A stretch of DNA of 61,991 nucleotides from TMED109 sp002171375 (GCA_965657505.1 CBFHON010000009.1:1-61991), one strand, 5' to 3'; positions 26,774-35,641 are shown, counted from the first letter of the stretch. Notes: a model not told the origin generated them from the letters alone. Numbers and translations: made by a program.

Positions 26774-27532
26774 ATGAAAAATTTAGAATTTAAAGGAAAA
26801 GTTGCTTTAATAACTGGTGCCTCAAGAGGAATAGGAAGAGCTATAGCAATTGAACTTGCAAAGAATGGAGCTAATATAGCTATAAATTATAACTCAAATT
26901 TAAAATCTGCAAAAGAAACGCAAAAATTAGTTGATAAAACAGGCGTAAAATCAGAAATAATTAAAGCAGACGTATCAAGAGAAAAAAGTATAAAACTACT
27001 TATAAAACAAACAGAAAAAAAATTGGGTCCTATTGATTTATTGGTAACAAATGCGGGTATTGCTCTATTATCTAAAGATCCATTAAAATTAGACTATAAA
27101 ATATGGAAAAAAACTATGGCTACTAATGTTGACGGAACATTATTACCTATTAAAGAAGTTCTTCCAGGCATGATAAAAAGAAAATATGGAAGGATAGTTT
27201 GTCTTTCCTCAATAGCCGGCTTAGGAATGAGGCCAAACATGATAACTTATGGAACATCAAAAGCAGCGGTTATAGCCTTAGTACGAAATTTATCTGCAGC
27301 AGTAGCTCCACATATTAGAATAAACTCTGTAGCTCCTGGTCTAATAGAGACCGACATGATTGAATCACTAGATAAAAAAACTAGGAAAAATATGATTGAA
27401 AATACGCCTTTAAAAAGAATAGGAAAACCTCAAGATATTGCAAATTCAGTATGTTATTTATTATCTGATAGATCAGATTATACAACAGGGCAAACTATAG
27501 TAACAGATGGGGGAAGAGTTCCATTACCTTAA
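26774..27532 (+). CDS. Short-chain dehydrogenase/reductase, FabG-like
   Basis: A 252-residue classical SDR. TGASRGIGRA binds the cofactor (residues 14-23), NAG is present, and the catalytic Ser, Tyr and Lys lie in SSIAGLG and YGTSKAA; the C-terminus ends with TGQTIVTDGG. It resembles 3-oxoacyl-ACP reductases, but the lone setting outside a fatty-acid operon leaves the substrate open. Its stop at 27530-27532 overlaps the inferred start of the next gene. Confidence 0.93.
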   Translation: MKNLEFKGKVALITGASRGIGRAIAIELAKNGANIAINYNSNLKSAKETQKLVDKTGVKSEIIKADVSREKSIKLLIKQTEKKLGPIDLLVTNAGIALLSKDPLKLDYKIWKKTMATNVDGTLLPIKEVLPGMIKRKYGRIVCLSSIAGLGMRPNMITYGTSKAAVIALVRNLSAAVAPHIRINSVAPGLIETDMIESLDKKTRKNMIENTPLKRIGKPQDIANSVCYLLSDRSDYTTGQTIVTDGGRVPLP

Positions 27533-28014
27533 TATTTGATTTTAAAAAGTATATATTATTATTTTTTATTACCTTTTATGCTTTTAACTTAAATGCAGAT
27601 GACGAAATTATATCTAATACGAATGTTATTGTAGTTGATGGGGATACTATAAAGTTTAACAATAAAAAAATTAGATTACATGGAATTGATACTCCTGAGA
27701 TAAAACAAATATGTAAAAACAAAATAGGAGAAAATTATAAGTGTGGAGTAAAAGCAAAAATCGAACTTATAAATTTAATTTCTCAGCAAAAAATAAAATG
27801 TCTTATTCACGGAAAAGATAGATATAAGAGGCTAATAGGAACATGTTTTATTAATGAGACAAATATTAATAGATGGCTCGTAAAAAATGGCTGGGCCCTT
27901 GCATACAGGAAGTACTCTAAAGACTACATTGGTGATGAAGAGTGGGCAAAAAATAATCATAAGGGCCTATGGCAAGGAAATTTTTTAGAGCCTTGGAAAT
28001 GGAGAAAAAAGTAG
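27532..28014 (+). CDS. Exported thermonuclease-like protein (SNase family), non-canonical start
   Basis: A 160-residue product if read from the ATA at 27532-27534. Residues 5-22 form a signal peptide (KKYILLFFITFYAF, cleavage near NLNA-DD). The SNase core follows: VVDGDTIKF (Asp metal ligands), IRLHGIDTPE with Arg48 and Glu56, and KDRYKRLIGTC with the second catalytic arginine. Four cysteines suit an exported protein. There is no ATG, GTG or TTG anywhere in the frame. The stop and ATA form TAATA, like the TAATG junctions used elsewhere here. An ATT at 27523 is the other candidate start. Confidence 0.8.
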   Translation: MFDFKKYILLFFITFYAFNLNADDEIISNTNVIVVDGDTIKFNNKKIRLHGIDTPEIKQICKNKIGENYKCGVKAKIELINLISQQKIKCLIHGKDRYKRLIGTCFINETNINRWLVKNGWALAYRKYSKDYIGDEEWAKNNHKGLWQGNFLEPWKWRKK

Positions 28015-28203
28015 TTACCTATTAATTTTAGTTTCATGTTGATAAGCAATAATATTTTCTGTAATCGGAGAAAGTTCTTCATAAGAGAGGGAAAATTTTT
28101 GTTTAGGATATGGTCCTATATGCAGTAAATGTAAAAAAAACCATAAAGTTACTAATATAAATATTAGACCTAAACATATTTTATACAATATCTCTAATAC
28201 CAT
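28015..28203 (-). CDS. Small single-pass membrane protein, 62 residues
   Basis: One hydrophobic segment (about residues 4-28, LYKICLGLIFILVTLWFFLHLL) is written here only by position; a short basic loop and a hydrophilic tail follow. CGGAGAAT lies close before the ATG, supporting translation. The stop abuts the stop of the convergent nuclease gene. It lies 34 bases downstream of another small membrane-protein gene, so they probably share a transcript. Function unknown. Confidence 0.65.
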   Translation of the reverse strand: MVLEILYKICLGLIFILVTLWFFLHLLHIGPYPKQKFSLSYEELSPITENIIAYQHETKINR

Positions 28204-28237
28204 TATTCTCCGATCACATATTAAATTCTTATGTCTA

Positions 28238-28399
28238 TTATTCTTCCAGATCTTTATTAATTGATAATTTGCTATCCTCTATATTTGATAAATTTACAGA
28301 ACCTTCAGTCTTATAATCTGCTCCGTAATATCCAAGCAAGAAAAGTCCTAATAATAATAAAACTGTCGCTAATAAACCTTTATTTTCTAATCTATCCAT
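28238..28399 (-). CDS. Small single-pass membrane protein, 53 residues
   Basis: Translation from the ATG at 28399 gives 53 residues: a charged start (MDRLENKG), one membrane helix (about 9-25, ending LLGYYGADY) and a hydrophilic, acidic tail. AAGGAG sits 5 bases before the ATG, one of the best ribosome-binding sites in the window, which is why I call it despite its size. Followed by the 62-residue membrane protein gene. Function unknown. Confidence 0.68.
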   Translation of the reverse strand: MDRLENKGLLATVLLLLGLFLLGYYGADYKTEGSVNLSNIEDSKLSINKDLEE

Positions 28400-28544
28400 T
28401 TTATCTCCTTATAAGTTTGATTATCGAAGTTTTACATAGCCTTATTAATTATCTATATATTAAAAATGTATTTTTTATGAAGAGTCTAGATAAGGAAGAA
28501 AACCTATGAGATTTTATATTATAACTTATAAAAAAGCGTAATAT

Positions 28545-28703
28545 TTAAGAAGCATACATTACAACTAATGCAAAAATTATCATAGATACAATAATAATAA
28601 ATAATATCCTTTTAAAGCCCTTCACCAAAGTAGGAAAAAGAATTCTCAATATTATTAAAACAGCGGCAATAACTAATAATTTTATTAGTGTCATAAAAAG
28701 CAT
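28545..28703 (-). CDS. Small membrane protein, 52 residues, end of ggt operon
   Basis: Two hydrophobic segments (about residues 4-21 and 32-50) separated by PTLVKGFKR, giving a hairpin topology. Its ATG overlaps the stop of the beta-helix gene upstream (TAATG), the same coupling used by other gene pairs here, so it is the last gene of the operon that begins at 33703. No family recognised. Confidence 0.65.
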   Translation of the reverse strand: MLFMTLIKLLVIAAVLIILRILFPTLVKGFKRILFIIIVSMIIFALVVMYAS

Positions 28704-29797
28704 TAATTTTTATCCTGCATTTTATAGGGCCCTAGTTCTTTAATATAATCGTCTGCAAACTCCTCATATATTTTTTGTCCCATTTTAAAAAAATTAGCTT
28801 CCTCACTTTTTACATCTCTAAAATAGTTAGCTGGCCTACCTGCAAATATAGTATTAGCTTTTACCAATGTTCCTGCTTTGACAATTGCACGGGCACCAAC
28901 AAAAGCATCTTTTTCAATTATAGCGTCATCCTCAATCGTACAACCCATTCCAATTAGACAATTGTCTCCTATAGAGCATGCTCCTAATCTAACATTATGT
29001 CCTACAGTTACCTTTTTACCTATGACTAAAGACTTTTTCCCTGCATCAATTATAGTGTTATCTTGAATGTTAGAACCTTCTCCTATAAAAATATTTCCCC
29101 CAGGTAATGATGAAACTATTGTAGCAAACCATAAACTAGCTTTATCTTTTACTGTAATATCTCCTCTTATAATTGCATCAGGAGCGATAAACGCTCGAGA
29201 ACTAATTTTTTCTAGCCCTAATTCATAGTTTATCCATGGCTCTAAACCAAGTTCTGCTAAAGGGTCATCTCCTTCCAATTTACTTCTAACAATACTATCA
29301 GGTAAAAACTCATTACTTAAAATTTCAGACTTATATTTTCTAATACTTTTATTATCAGTTGACCCTATTGCTTTAGCAGGTGCTCCTGATATTAATGAAT
29401 TATTAGGAAACTTCTTTCCGGGAGGTATTAAAGAATTAGCAGCGATAACACAATTATCGCCTATTTCAGATCCATCCATAATAATTGCCTGGTCACCAAG
29501 AATTACAGACTTTCCGATTTTACAAGCGTGAACTAGAGAAAACCTTCCAATAATACAGTTATCTCCAATATAAGAACCCATCAAATCACTAGCGACATGA
29601 ACAGTACTTCTCTCTAAAAAATTAACCTCTTCACCAACAAGAATTTCTGCTCCATCCCCTCTTAAAACCACTCTATCTTTAAGTATACTTTTTGATCCTA
29701 AAACTGTATTACCTATTAAAGTTGAAGTAGAAGAGCTCTTAACACCTTTTCCTATTTTAGGAAAAAACCCTTTATAAGAAATTAATTCACATTTCAA
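28703..29797 (-). CDS. Tandem left-handed beta-helix protein (gamma-carbonic anhydrase-like duplication)
   Basis: A 364-residue protein made of two hexapeptide-repeat domains. The first (about 10-150) contains IGNTVLGSKSILKDRVVLRG, the His in STVHVASD and ends SGAPAKAIG; the second (about 200-345) contains IRGDITVKDKASLWFATIV, DNTIIDAG, VGHNVRLGACSIGDNC and ends AGRPANYFRDV. Each resembles a whole gamma-carbonic anhydrase/YrdA subunit. The zinc-binding His pattern is incomplete (first copy STVHV and SLVHA; second VGHNV only), so carbonic anhydrase activity is doubtful; an acyltransferase or scaffold role is possible. It overlaps the oxidoreductase gene by 4 bases. Confidence 0.82.
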   Translation of the reverse strand: MKCELISYKGFFPKIGKGVKSSSTSTLIGNTVLGSKSILKDRVVLRGDGAEILVGEEVNFLERSTVHVASDLMGSYIGDNCIIGRFSLVHACKIGKSVILGDQAIIMDGSEIGDNCVIAANSLIPPGKKFPNNSLISGAPAKAIGSTDNKSIRKYKSEILSNEFLPDSIVRSKLEGDDPLAELGLEPWINYELGLEKISSRAFIAPDAIIRGDITVKDKASLWFATIVSSLPGGNIFIGEGSNIQDNTIIDAGKKSLVIGKKVTVGHNVRLGACSIGDNCLIGMGCTIEDDAIIEKDAFVGARAIVKAGTLVKANTIFAGRPANYFRDVKSEEANFFKMGQKIYEEFADDYIKELGPYKMQDKN

Positions 29798-31149
29798 TTT
29801 TTGTAGCTTTCTTTAAAATCTGTTTCCATTTCTTTTCTTAGAGTATAAGCATTAGATTCTGAGATAGGGCTAATATCTTTTTGTGAAATCACATGTCCTT
29901 CTGGAACATCATTTAGAAGTTTAACATTGTGAGCTAAGCCAATAGGTAAAGCATTAAAAGAAATAGACTTAGAGGCGGGTATTAATTTTCCCCAAACTGT
30001 AGTTCCTCCTTCACCATCCAAACTTTCTCCTGCTTTTAGGTTTCTTTTTGCTACAGAAACAGCATCACCTTTAAAAAATTTTGTTGCTCCTGTAGACTTA
30101 TTATCTAATAAAGCAGTCGCAACGCTAAAACCTAATTCAGAACCAATTAGATGGATCGGCCTCCATAAGGCTGCATACTTTCCACTTTCATCAACAGGAA
30201 CTCCATATTCTCTAAAGCATTGTTCCGTATAAATAGAATCTGATTTAAATACTACAAAAACACCCCATCGCAAATTATCAGGAATTTCTATTCCATTTCT
30301 TTCTAATGATGAAACCACTTCAACAATTCCAGAATTTTCTAATACCCCACCATGTTCTTTAGGTTTTAAAACATGAGATAATTTTGATATACCAACGGAC
30401 GGAAAAAGTAGGCCGTCTTCTGGTACTCCTAAGCCAGTAGCATTAGCTAAGGCTCCCATTTCTATTGCTGATTTAGTTCCATCTAAAAAAGAATTAAACA
30501 TTTTAGAGTTTAAGCCTCCAGCAGCCGCTTCTTGAGCACTTAAGCCGTAATAATCCCATACAGATGAAGGAGTACTAGAATGATATACTGGTAAATATTT
30601 TGTTCCTTTTCCAGCGCATACTACTTCAAACCCAGAACTTTTAACTCTTTCTATTAGTTCACAAATTAAAGCCGGTTGATCTCCATAAGCCATTGAACAC
30701 ACAACACCAGCTTCATTAGCTCTTTTTATAATTGCAGGTCCACATAATACGTCAGCTTCTACAGTTACTAAGACTACATGCGAATTAGCTTCAAATGCTG
30801 CAAGGCAATGATCAACTCCAGCTTCTGGATTACCTGTAGCCTCAATTACCAAATCTAATTGTTCGCATTGCGCTAATTCTAAACCTGAATCAGTAAACCA
30901 AATTTCATTAGATGTTATTGCTTCATTAATGCCTAAAGTGTTTAAATCTTTTTCAAAACCTGCCGTTCTTATCGCTTCTTCAGCACGTTTAGGGTTTAAG
31001 TCTGCTATTGCTGCAATATGAAAGCCGCTAGTACTATTTGCTTGGGATAGAAACATAGTTGCAAATTTTCCAGCTCCTATTACTCCTACACGAAAAGATT
31101 TACCCTCTTCATTATATTTTAATAACCTATCAGCTAAATCTAAATTCAT
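29794..31149 (-). CDS. NAD(P)-binding oxidoreductase with C-terminal SAF domain
   Basis: A 451-residue protein: Rossmann domain at residues 18-160 (RVGVIGAGKFATMFLSQ, IAAIADLNPKRAEEA, LDLVIEATGNPEAG), central catalytic-like region (GKGTKYLPVYHSSTPSSVWD), and a C-terminal SAF-type segment (AKRNLKAGESLDGEGG ... VISQKDI). This is the homoserine-dehydrogenase-like/SAF family often annotated as a flagellar FlgA-like or SAF-domain oxidoreductase and found in sugar-acid catabolism. Substrate unknown. Operon neighbours are PhyH (1 base upstream) and the beta-helix protein (4-base overlap). Confidence 0.88.
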   Translation of the reverse strand: MNLDLADRLLKYNEEGKSFRVGVIGAGKFATMFLSQANSTSGFHIAAIADLNPKRAEEAIRTAGFEKDLNTLGINEAITSNEIWFTDSGLELAQCEQLDLVIEATGNPEAGVDHCLAAFEANSHVVLVTVEADVLCGPAIIKRANEAGVVCSMAYGDQPALICELIERVKSSGFEVVCAGKGTKYLPVYHSSTPSSVWDYYGLSAQEAAAGGLNSKMFNSFLDGTKSAIEMGALANATGLGVPEDGLLFPSVGISKLSHVLKPKEHGGVLENSGIVEVVSSLERNGIEIPDNLRWGVFVVFKSDSIYTEQCFREYGVPVDESGKYAALWRPIHLIGSELGFSVATALLDNKSTGATKFFKGDAVSVAKRNLKAGESLDGEGGTTVWGKLIPASKSISFNALPIGLAHNVKLLNDVPEGHVISQKDISPISESNAYTLRKEMETDFKESYKN

Positions 31150-31150
31150 T

Positions 31151-31921
31151 TTATTTGAAACAAGAATCCTCTACGCATTGTATGGGAGTAAAATCCCTAT
31201 GCGCTATATACTCTGGTCTACTATACTTTCTAATATAATTGCTTGTTCTATTTAAAGATATATAAACTATAGTTCTATTCCATGGAGACATATTAGACGG
31301 AGAGCCATGCACTAACGTTGAATCAAAAAGTATCATTGATCCTGCTTTACCCTCAGGAGCAATAATACCTCCCTTATCTACTAACTTAGAAATAGTATCA
31401 TTATTAATAGTCCATAAAGGATAAGAGGTGGTAGTAACATCATGCTTTGCTTCAATATAACCCTCTCTATGTGATCTAGGAATAAAGTTTAATGGCCCAT
31501 TAAATTGAGTAACATCATCTAAAAAAAGTCCTACATTAAGAGCTAAGCCTTCAGGCATTTCATCGTCATTTTTCCAAGTACCATAATCTTGATGCCACTG
31601 CCATAAATCTCCATCAAAAGCTTCCTTAGCATTAATTTTAAATTGATGAATATATACATCACCTTCTAAAAGCTGCTTTGCAGGCTCAATTATTCGCGGA
31701 TGGCGGGATAAGTTTGAATAAATATCACTAAAAGTATGAGCAGCAAAAACAGTTCTAATAGCTTTTCCATCTTTTTCTTTTTGTACTTCCTCTCTATCTA
31801 AAGAATACATTTTAGGAAGTTCGTTATTCATTATTTCTACTTCTTCTGCATCAAATACATTTTCTATAAATACATACCCTAATTCTTTAAAAGATTTTAC
31901 CTGTTCATCTGATAATTTCAT
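31151..31921 (-). CDS. Phytanoyl-CoA dioxygenase (PhyH) family protein
   Basis: Fe(II)/2-oxoglutarate-dependent oxygenase of 256 residues. The facial triad is visible as WHQDYGTW (His and Asp near residue 120) and VHGSPSNMSPWNR (distal His, followed by the Arg that binds 2-oxoglutarate). MILFDSTLVHGS and the RTSNYIRK end are typical of the ectoine-hydroxylase/PhyH group. It hydroxylates a small organic substrate that cannot be named from sequence. It follows the gamma-glutamyltransferase gene by 18 bases. Confidence 0.9.
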   Translation of the reverse strand: MKLSDEQVKSFKELGYVFIENVFDAEEVEIMNNELPKMYSLDREEVQKEKDGKAIRTVFAAHTFSDIYSNLSRHPRIIEPAKQLLEGDVYIHQFKINAKEAFDGDLWQWHQDYGTWKNDDEMPEGLALNVGLFLDDVTQFNGPLNFIPRSHREGYIEAKHDVTTTSYPLWTINNDTISKLVDKGGIIAPEGKAGSMILFDSTLVHGSPSNMSPWNRTIVYISLNRTSNYIRKYSRPEYIAHRDFTPIQCVEDSCFK

Positions 31922-31939
31922 CTTACTACCTCTCCGTTA

Positions 31940-33703
31940 TTATAACCCATAAGCAGTTCCTTCTCTTCTTTGATCTGCTACACCATACAATTTTTTAGCA
32001 TTATCTTTATAAATCATATGTATACCACTTGTCATATTTTTTCTGTTAATTTTATGACCTTTATTTTCTAACTCTTTTGTTAATATATCTCCTATCACTC
32101 CTGATTCTATATCAGATTTAAAACCTCTATTACATATATTAGGTTGTTCTGTAATATTCTCTAGCTTTATATTTAGGTCTATTACTCTAACTAAAGATGC
32201 TGCTACATAACATATGATTTGAGATCCTCCTGGTGAACCTAATATCATTCGGAGTTGTCCTTCAGTATCAAATATTAATGTAGGAGACATTGAAGAGCGC
32301 GGTTTCTTTTTTCCCTCAGGACGATTAGCAATTAAATTTCCTTTCTTATCTTTAGGATAAAAGGAAAAATCCGTCATTTGATTGTTTAATAAAAACCCAG
32401 ACGTCATAAGACCACTTCCAAACATAAACTCTATAGAAGATGTAAGAGCTAGAGCGTTTCCATATTTATCTATAATAGATAAATGAGTTGTTGAAGGTTT
32501 TTCACTTGTTGAATCTATTCCTAAATATTTTGTATTATCATTATTAAATTTTCCTTTTTGTGGATTAGAAATAATACTATTTTTTTTAATTAATTCAGAG
32601 CGTTCTTTTAAGTATTTTTCATCAAGCATAAGTTCTATAGGGACGTCAATAAAATCATCATCAGCAATATAATAACCTCTATCTGTATAGGCCAACTTAG
32701 AAGCCTCTAAAAATAAATGCCATACTTCGGGATCGTTTGGGTTATTTGAAGATAATTCAAAATTATTTAAGATTCCTAGAATCTGTAAAATAGTTATTCC
32801 TCCTGAACTTGGAGGTCCCATTCCACAAATTTTCCACTTTCTGTATTTTCCACATGTGGGTTTAGTAAGAGCTGGTTTAACAAAACTAAAATCTTTCTTT
32901 GTCATTAGCCCTGGACTACTTTTATGTTCTGTCACTGTAGATAATATATTATCTGCTAATTCTCCAGTTAACATAGCCTTAGAACCTTTATCTCTAATTA
33001 ATTTTAAAGTATCCGCAAATTGTAGATTTTTCTTTAATGTTCCCTCTAACAAGCCTCCATTATCAATATTAAAATACTCTCTAGCAGTTTCTTGATTCTT
33101 TAAGTGAGGTGCTCTAGAAGTAAGTTTTGATAGCCTTTTTCCAACTACGAAACCTTCTGTAGATAACTTAATAGAATCTTCGAATAGTAATTTCCATTGC
33201 ATATTTCCATGAACCTCATGTGCTTTTTCTAGCATAGTAACTAAGGATGGAACTCCAACTGCCAATCCTCCAGAAACAGCTTCTATAAAACCCTTCTTTT
33301 TTCCATCAGAATTTAAAAAAACTCTTTCTGAAAAATTCATAGGTGCTTTTTCTCTCCCATCCCACGCATATATATTCTTAGTTTTAGCGTCATAATATAA
33401 TATGAATCCCCCTCCACCTATGCCTGAAGATTGAGGCTCTACTAGATTTAATACCATTTGAGCAGATATAGCCGCATCTATTGCCGTACCTCCCAGCTCT
33501 AGTATTCTTATTGCTGATTTAGTAGCTCTATGATCAGCCGTAACTACCATATAATTATTTGACTTAATATACTTAGACTTTCCAATATTACTAAGAGAGC
33601 CTTCTGGTGAAGATTTAAAGCTATCTATTTCGTCAGTAGCCATAGTAAATTTATTAAAAATGATTACACTAATAAACCAAATAATAATTATTTTATATGC
33701 CAT
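31940..33703 (-). CDS. ggt: Gamma-glutamyltransferase
   Basis: Periplasmic Ntn-hydrolase that cleaves or transfers gamma-glutamyl groups from glutathione and related amides. The 587-residue precursor has a signal-anchor (first 22 residues), DHRATKSAIRILELGGTAID and GGGGFILYYD of the large subunit, and the autocleavage site KPSTTHLSIIDKYGNA near residue 400 whose Thr becomes the nucleophile. SSIEFMFGSG and GSPGGSQI are small-subunit motifs. It opens a five-gene minus-strand operon and is divergent from panC. Confidence 0.94.
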   Translation of the reverse strand: MAYKIIIIWFISVIIFNKFTMATDEIDSFKSSPEGSLSNIGKSKYIKSNNYMVVTADHRATKSAIRILELGGTAIDAAISAQMVLNLVEPQSSGIGGGGFILYYDAKTKNIYAWDGREKAPMNFSERVFLNSDGKKKGFIEAVSGGLAVGVPSLVTMLEKAHEVHGNMQWKLLFEDSIKLSTEGFVVGKRLSKLTSRAPHLKNQETAREYFNIDNGGLLEGTLKKNLQFADTLKLIRDKGSKAMLTGELADNILSTVTEHKSSPGLMTKKDFSFVKPALTKPTCGKYRKWKICGMGPPSSGGITILQILGILNNFELSSNNPNDPEVWHLFLEASKLAYTDRGYYIADDDFIDVPIELMLDEKYLKERSELIKKNSIISNPQKGKFNNDNTKYLGIDSTSEKPSTTHLSIIDKYGNALALTSSIEFMFGSGLMTSGFLLNNQMTDFSFYPKDKKGNLIANRPEGKKKPRSSMSPTLIFDTEGQLRMILGSPGGSQIICYVAASLVRVIDLNIKLENITEQPNICNRGFKSDIESGVIGDILTKELENKGHKINRKNMTSGIHMIYKDNAKKLYGVADQRREGTAYGL

Positions 33704-33827
33704 ATTTTAACTCTTATAAAAATTTTCTTGCGTAGCGCCTGTAATGGCTTTATTAGAATAATGTTTATTTTATTAAAATACGATAAAATAAGTATTTTAT
33801 AAATGGTTTTTTTAATGGTGTGTAATT

Positions 33828-34682
33828 ATGAGTATAGAAGTTATTAGAGATTTAAGAGGTTTGCATTCTTCCATTGCACGACACAGACATGGCCCATTAA
33901 ATACTGCAGCTTCTCTAGCAATAGTTCCAACTATGGGTGCTATTCACGAAGCGCATGAAGCATTAGTAGTTGAAGCAAAAAGAAATGCTAATATAGTTTT
34001 AGCTACAATTTTTGTGAACCCTATGCAATTCGGCGAAAATGAAGACCTAGATAAATATCCAAAATCGGAATTGGAGGATATTAAACGTTTAGAATCTAAA
34101 GGTTGTGATATCGTATATATTCCTGAAAATGAAACTATTTATCCAGAAGATTTTGATTTAACGATAAATGTTCCTAAACTTAGTTCAGTACTTTGCGGAA
34201 AAGAAAGAAAAAACCACTTTCAAGGAGTTGCTACAGTAGTAGCTAAATTACTGCTTCAATCTGGGGCTGATTACGCAATTTTTGGAGAGAAAGATTATCA
34301 ACAACTACTAATAATAAAGTCCTTAGTTCGTGATCTAGATATTCCTTGTCAAATTGTTCCAATAAATACTGTGAGAGATAGTAACGGATTGGCACTATCC
34401 TCAAGAAATCAATATTTAAATACAAAACAAATAAATATAGCTAATAATATTAATATGATCATGAATGAAGCAGCTAAAAACTTTTATAATCTTGATATTA
34501 ATGAAACAATATCTTTTGTTTTAAAAAAATTAGAAAAAGTAGGTATTAAAAAAATAGACTATGTAGAGATAAGAAATAATAATAATTTAAAAAATGTAAC
34601 TAATAATGATAAATCTAATGCAAGATTATTTATAGCTGTATATATTGATGAGATAAGATTGATAGACAATATCAAACTATAA
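33828..34682 (+). CDS. panC: Pantothenate synthetase
   Basis: Joins pantoate and beta-alanine with ATP. The 284-residue product shows VPTMGAIHEAHEALV (HIGH-like nucleotide motif), FVNPMQFGENEDLDKYP, LCGKERKNHFQGVATVV, FGEKDYQQLLII and the KMSKS-like ALSSRNQYL. Length is normal. tRNA-Arg lies 15 bases downstream. No panB is adjacent. The ribosome-binding site is weak (GGTGTG). Confidence 0.96.
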   Translation: MSIEVIRDLRGLHSSIARHRHGPLNTAASLAIVPTMGAIHEAHEALVVEAKRNANIVLATIFVNPMQFGENEDLDKYPKSELEDIKRLESKGCDIVYIPENETIYPEDFDLTINVPKLSSVLCGKERKNHFQGVATVVAKLLLQSGADYAIFGEKDYQQLLIIKSLVRDLDIPCQIVPINTVRDSNGLALSSRNQYLNTKQINIANNINMIMNEAAKNFYNLDINETISFVLKKLEKVGIKKIDYVEIRNNNNLKNVTNNDKSNARLFIAVYIDEIRLIDNIKL

Positions 34683-34697
34683 ATAATTTAAATTAAT

Positions 34698-34774
34698 GCG
34701 CCCGTAGCTCAGCTGGATAGAGTATCTGATTACGGATCAGAGGGTCAGGGGTTCGAATCCTCTCGGGCGCGCCA
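34698..34774 (+). tRNA. tRNA-Arg (anticodon ACG)
   Basis: Acceptor GCGCCCG pairs exactly with CGGGCGC; anticodon stem TCTGA/TCAGA holds loop TTACGGA, anticodon ACG (wobble A normally edited to inosine by TadA); T-arm GGTTCGAATCC; CCA encoded at 34772-34774. The CCA end is flush with the stop codon of the convergent aldo/keto reductase gene, whose first base is 34775. Confidence 0.97.
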
Positions 34775-35641
34775 CTAAACTCCAAATATTGATGCCAAAC
34801 CCATTTTTTTTTCCATCTCATTCATTTCTTTTTTGGATGGACATTCCCCTAAATTATTAGCTGCTTCTAAAACTAAAGGTAGAATATTAACATCGCCTAC
34901 CGAATTCAAAAAAATATCTTTGTGGCTTAATACCCAGTCTACAGATTTTTGAATACTATATTTATCCTCTAGAGGTTGATACCAAGGAGTATGAGTTTTC
35001 TTCATACCGGCAGCATAAGGGCCTCTCGCAATTGCTTTAATAGTTTGAACAGCTATATTCCTTTTTCTGCATAATTTTAAAGTATCATTAAAATCTTTTG
35101 GATAACTTTTATAATTTGACATATACCAATTCCATGGCAGCAGAATAGAATCAAAATTATAACGTTCTATACTTTTTTGATGCATAGCTGCTGCTGTCCA
35201 ACCATGGCCAGTTACTCCTATAAATTTTATTAAACCCTTAGACCTTGCTTCAAGAATAGCATCTAAAACACCATTTTCTTCCATAGCCTGATCCCACTCA
35301 ATAGGATTAGTTAACCCATGAATTTGCATTAAGTCTATATAGTCTGTTTTTAAACGATCTAATGAGAGCGAAATAGATTCTTTTGCTCCTTTATAAGTTC
35401 TTTCATATGTTTTAGTAGCTAGAAAAAAATTTTTACGGTAATTCTTCATCCAAGGCCCAATCCTCAATTCTGCATTACCATAAATATTAGCAACATCAAT
35501 GTGATTAATATCATACTTAAATAATAAATCTAAAACTCTATCAGAAGTAGATTGTGTCTCATTCCATAAAGCGGCTGCTCCAAATATTACTGCAGAGCTT
35601 TTATGGCCAGTATTACCAAATTTTCTTTTTTCAATTGCCAT
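34775..35641 (-). CDS. Aldo/keto reductase family protein
   Basis: A 288-residue TIM-barrel oxidoreductase. Tetrad positions: Asp and Tyr in HIDVANIYGNAE, Lys in LATKTYER and His in QIHGLTNP. The C-terminus is shorter than in Tas-like enzymes and lacks a clear NADP-phosphate loop; VNILPLVLEAAN is in its place. Substrate unknown. It is distinct from the aldo/keto reductase at 10564 and lies convergent with tRNA-Arg. Confidence 0.9.
   Translation of the reverse strand: MAIEKRKFGNTGHKSSAVIFGAAALWNETQSTSDRVLDLLFKYDINHIDVANIYGNAELRIGPWMKNYRKNFFLATKTYERTYKGAKESISLSLDRLKTDYIDLMQIHGLTNPIEWDQAMEENGVLDAILEARSKGLIKFIGVTGHGWTAAAMHQKSIERYNFDSILLPWNWYMSNYKSYPKDFNDTLKLCRKRNIAVQTIKAIARGPYAAGMKKTHTPWYQPLEDKYSIQKSVDWVLSHKDIFLNSVGDVNILPLVLEAANNLGECPSKKEMNEMEKKMGLASIFGV

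Noticed and set aside
28261..28509. Plus-strand 82-codon frame rich in Leu, Ile and Tyr
   Set aside because: It is antisense to the 53-residue membrane protein, which has a far better ribosome site; composition is that of AT-rich noncoding sequence.
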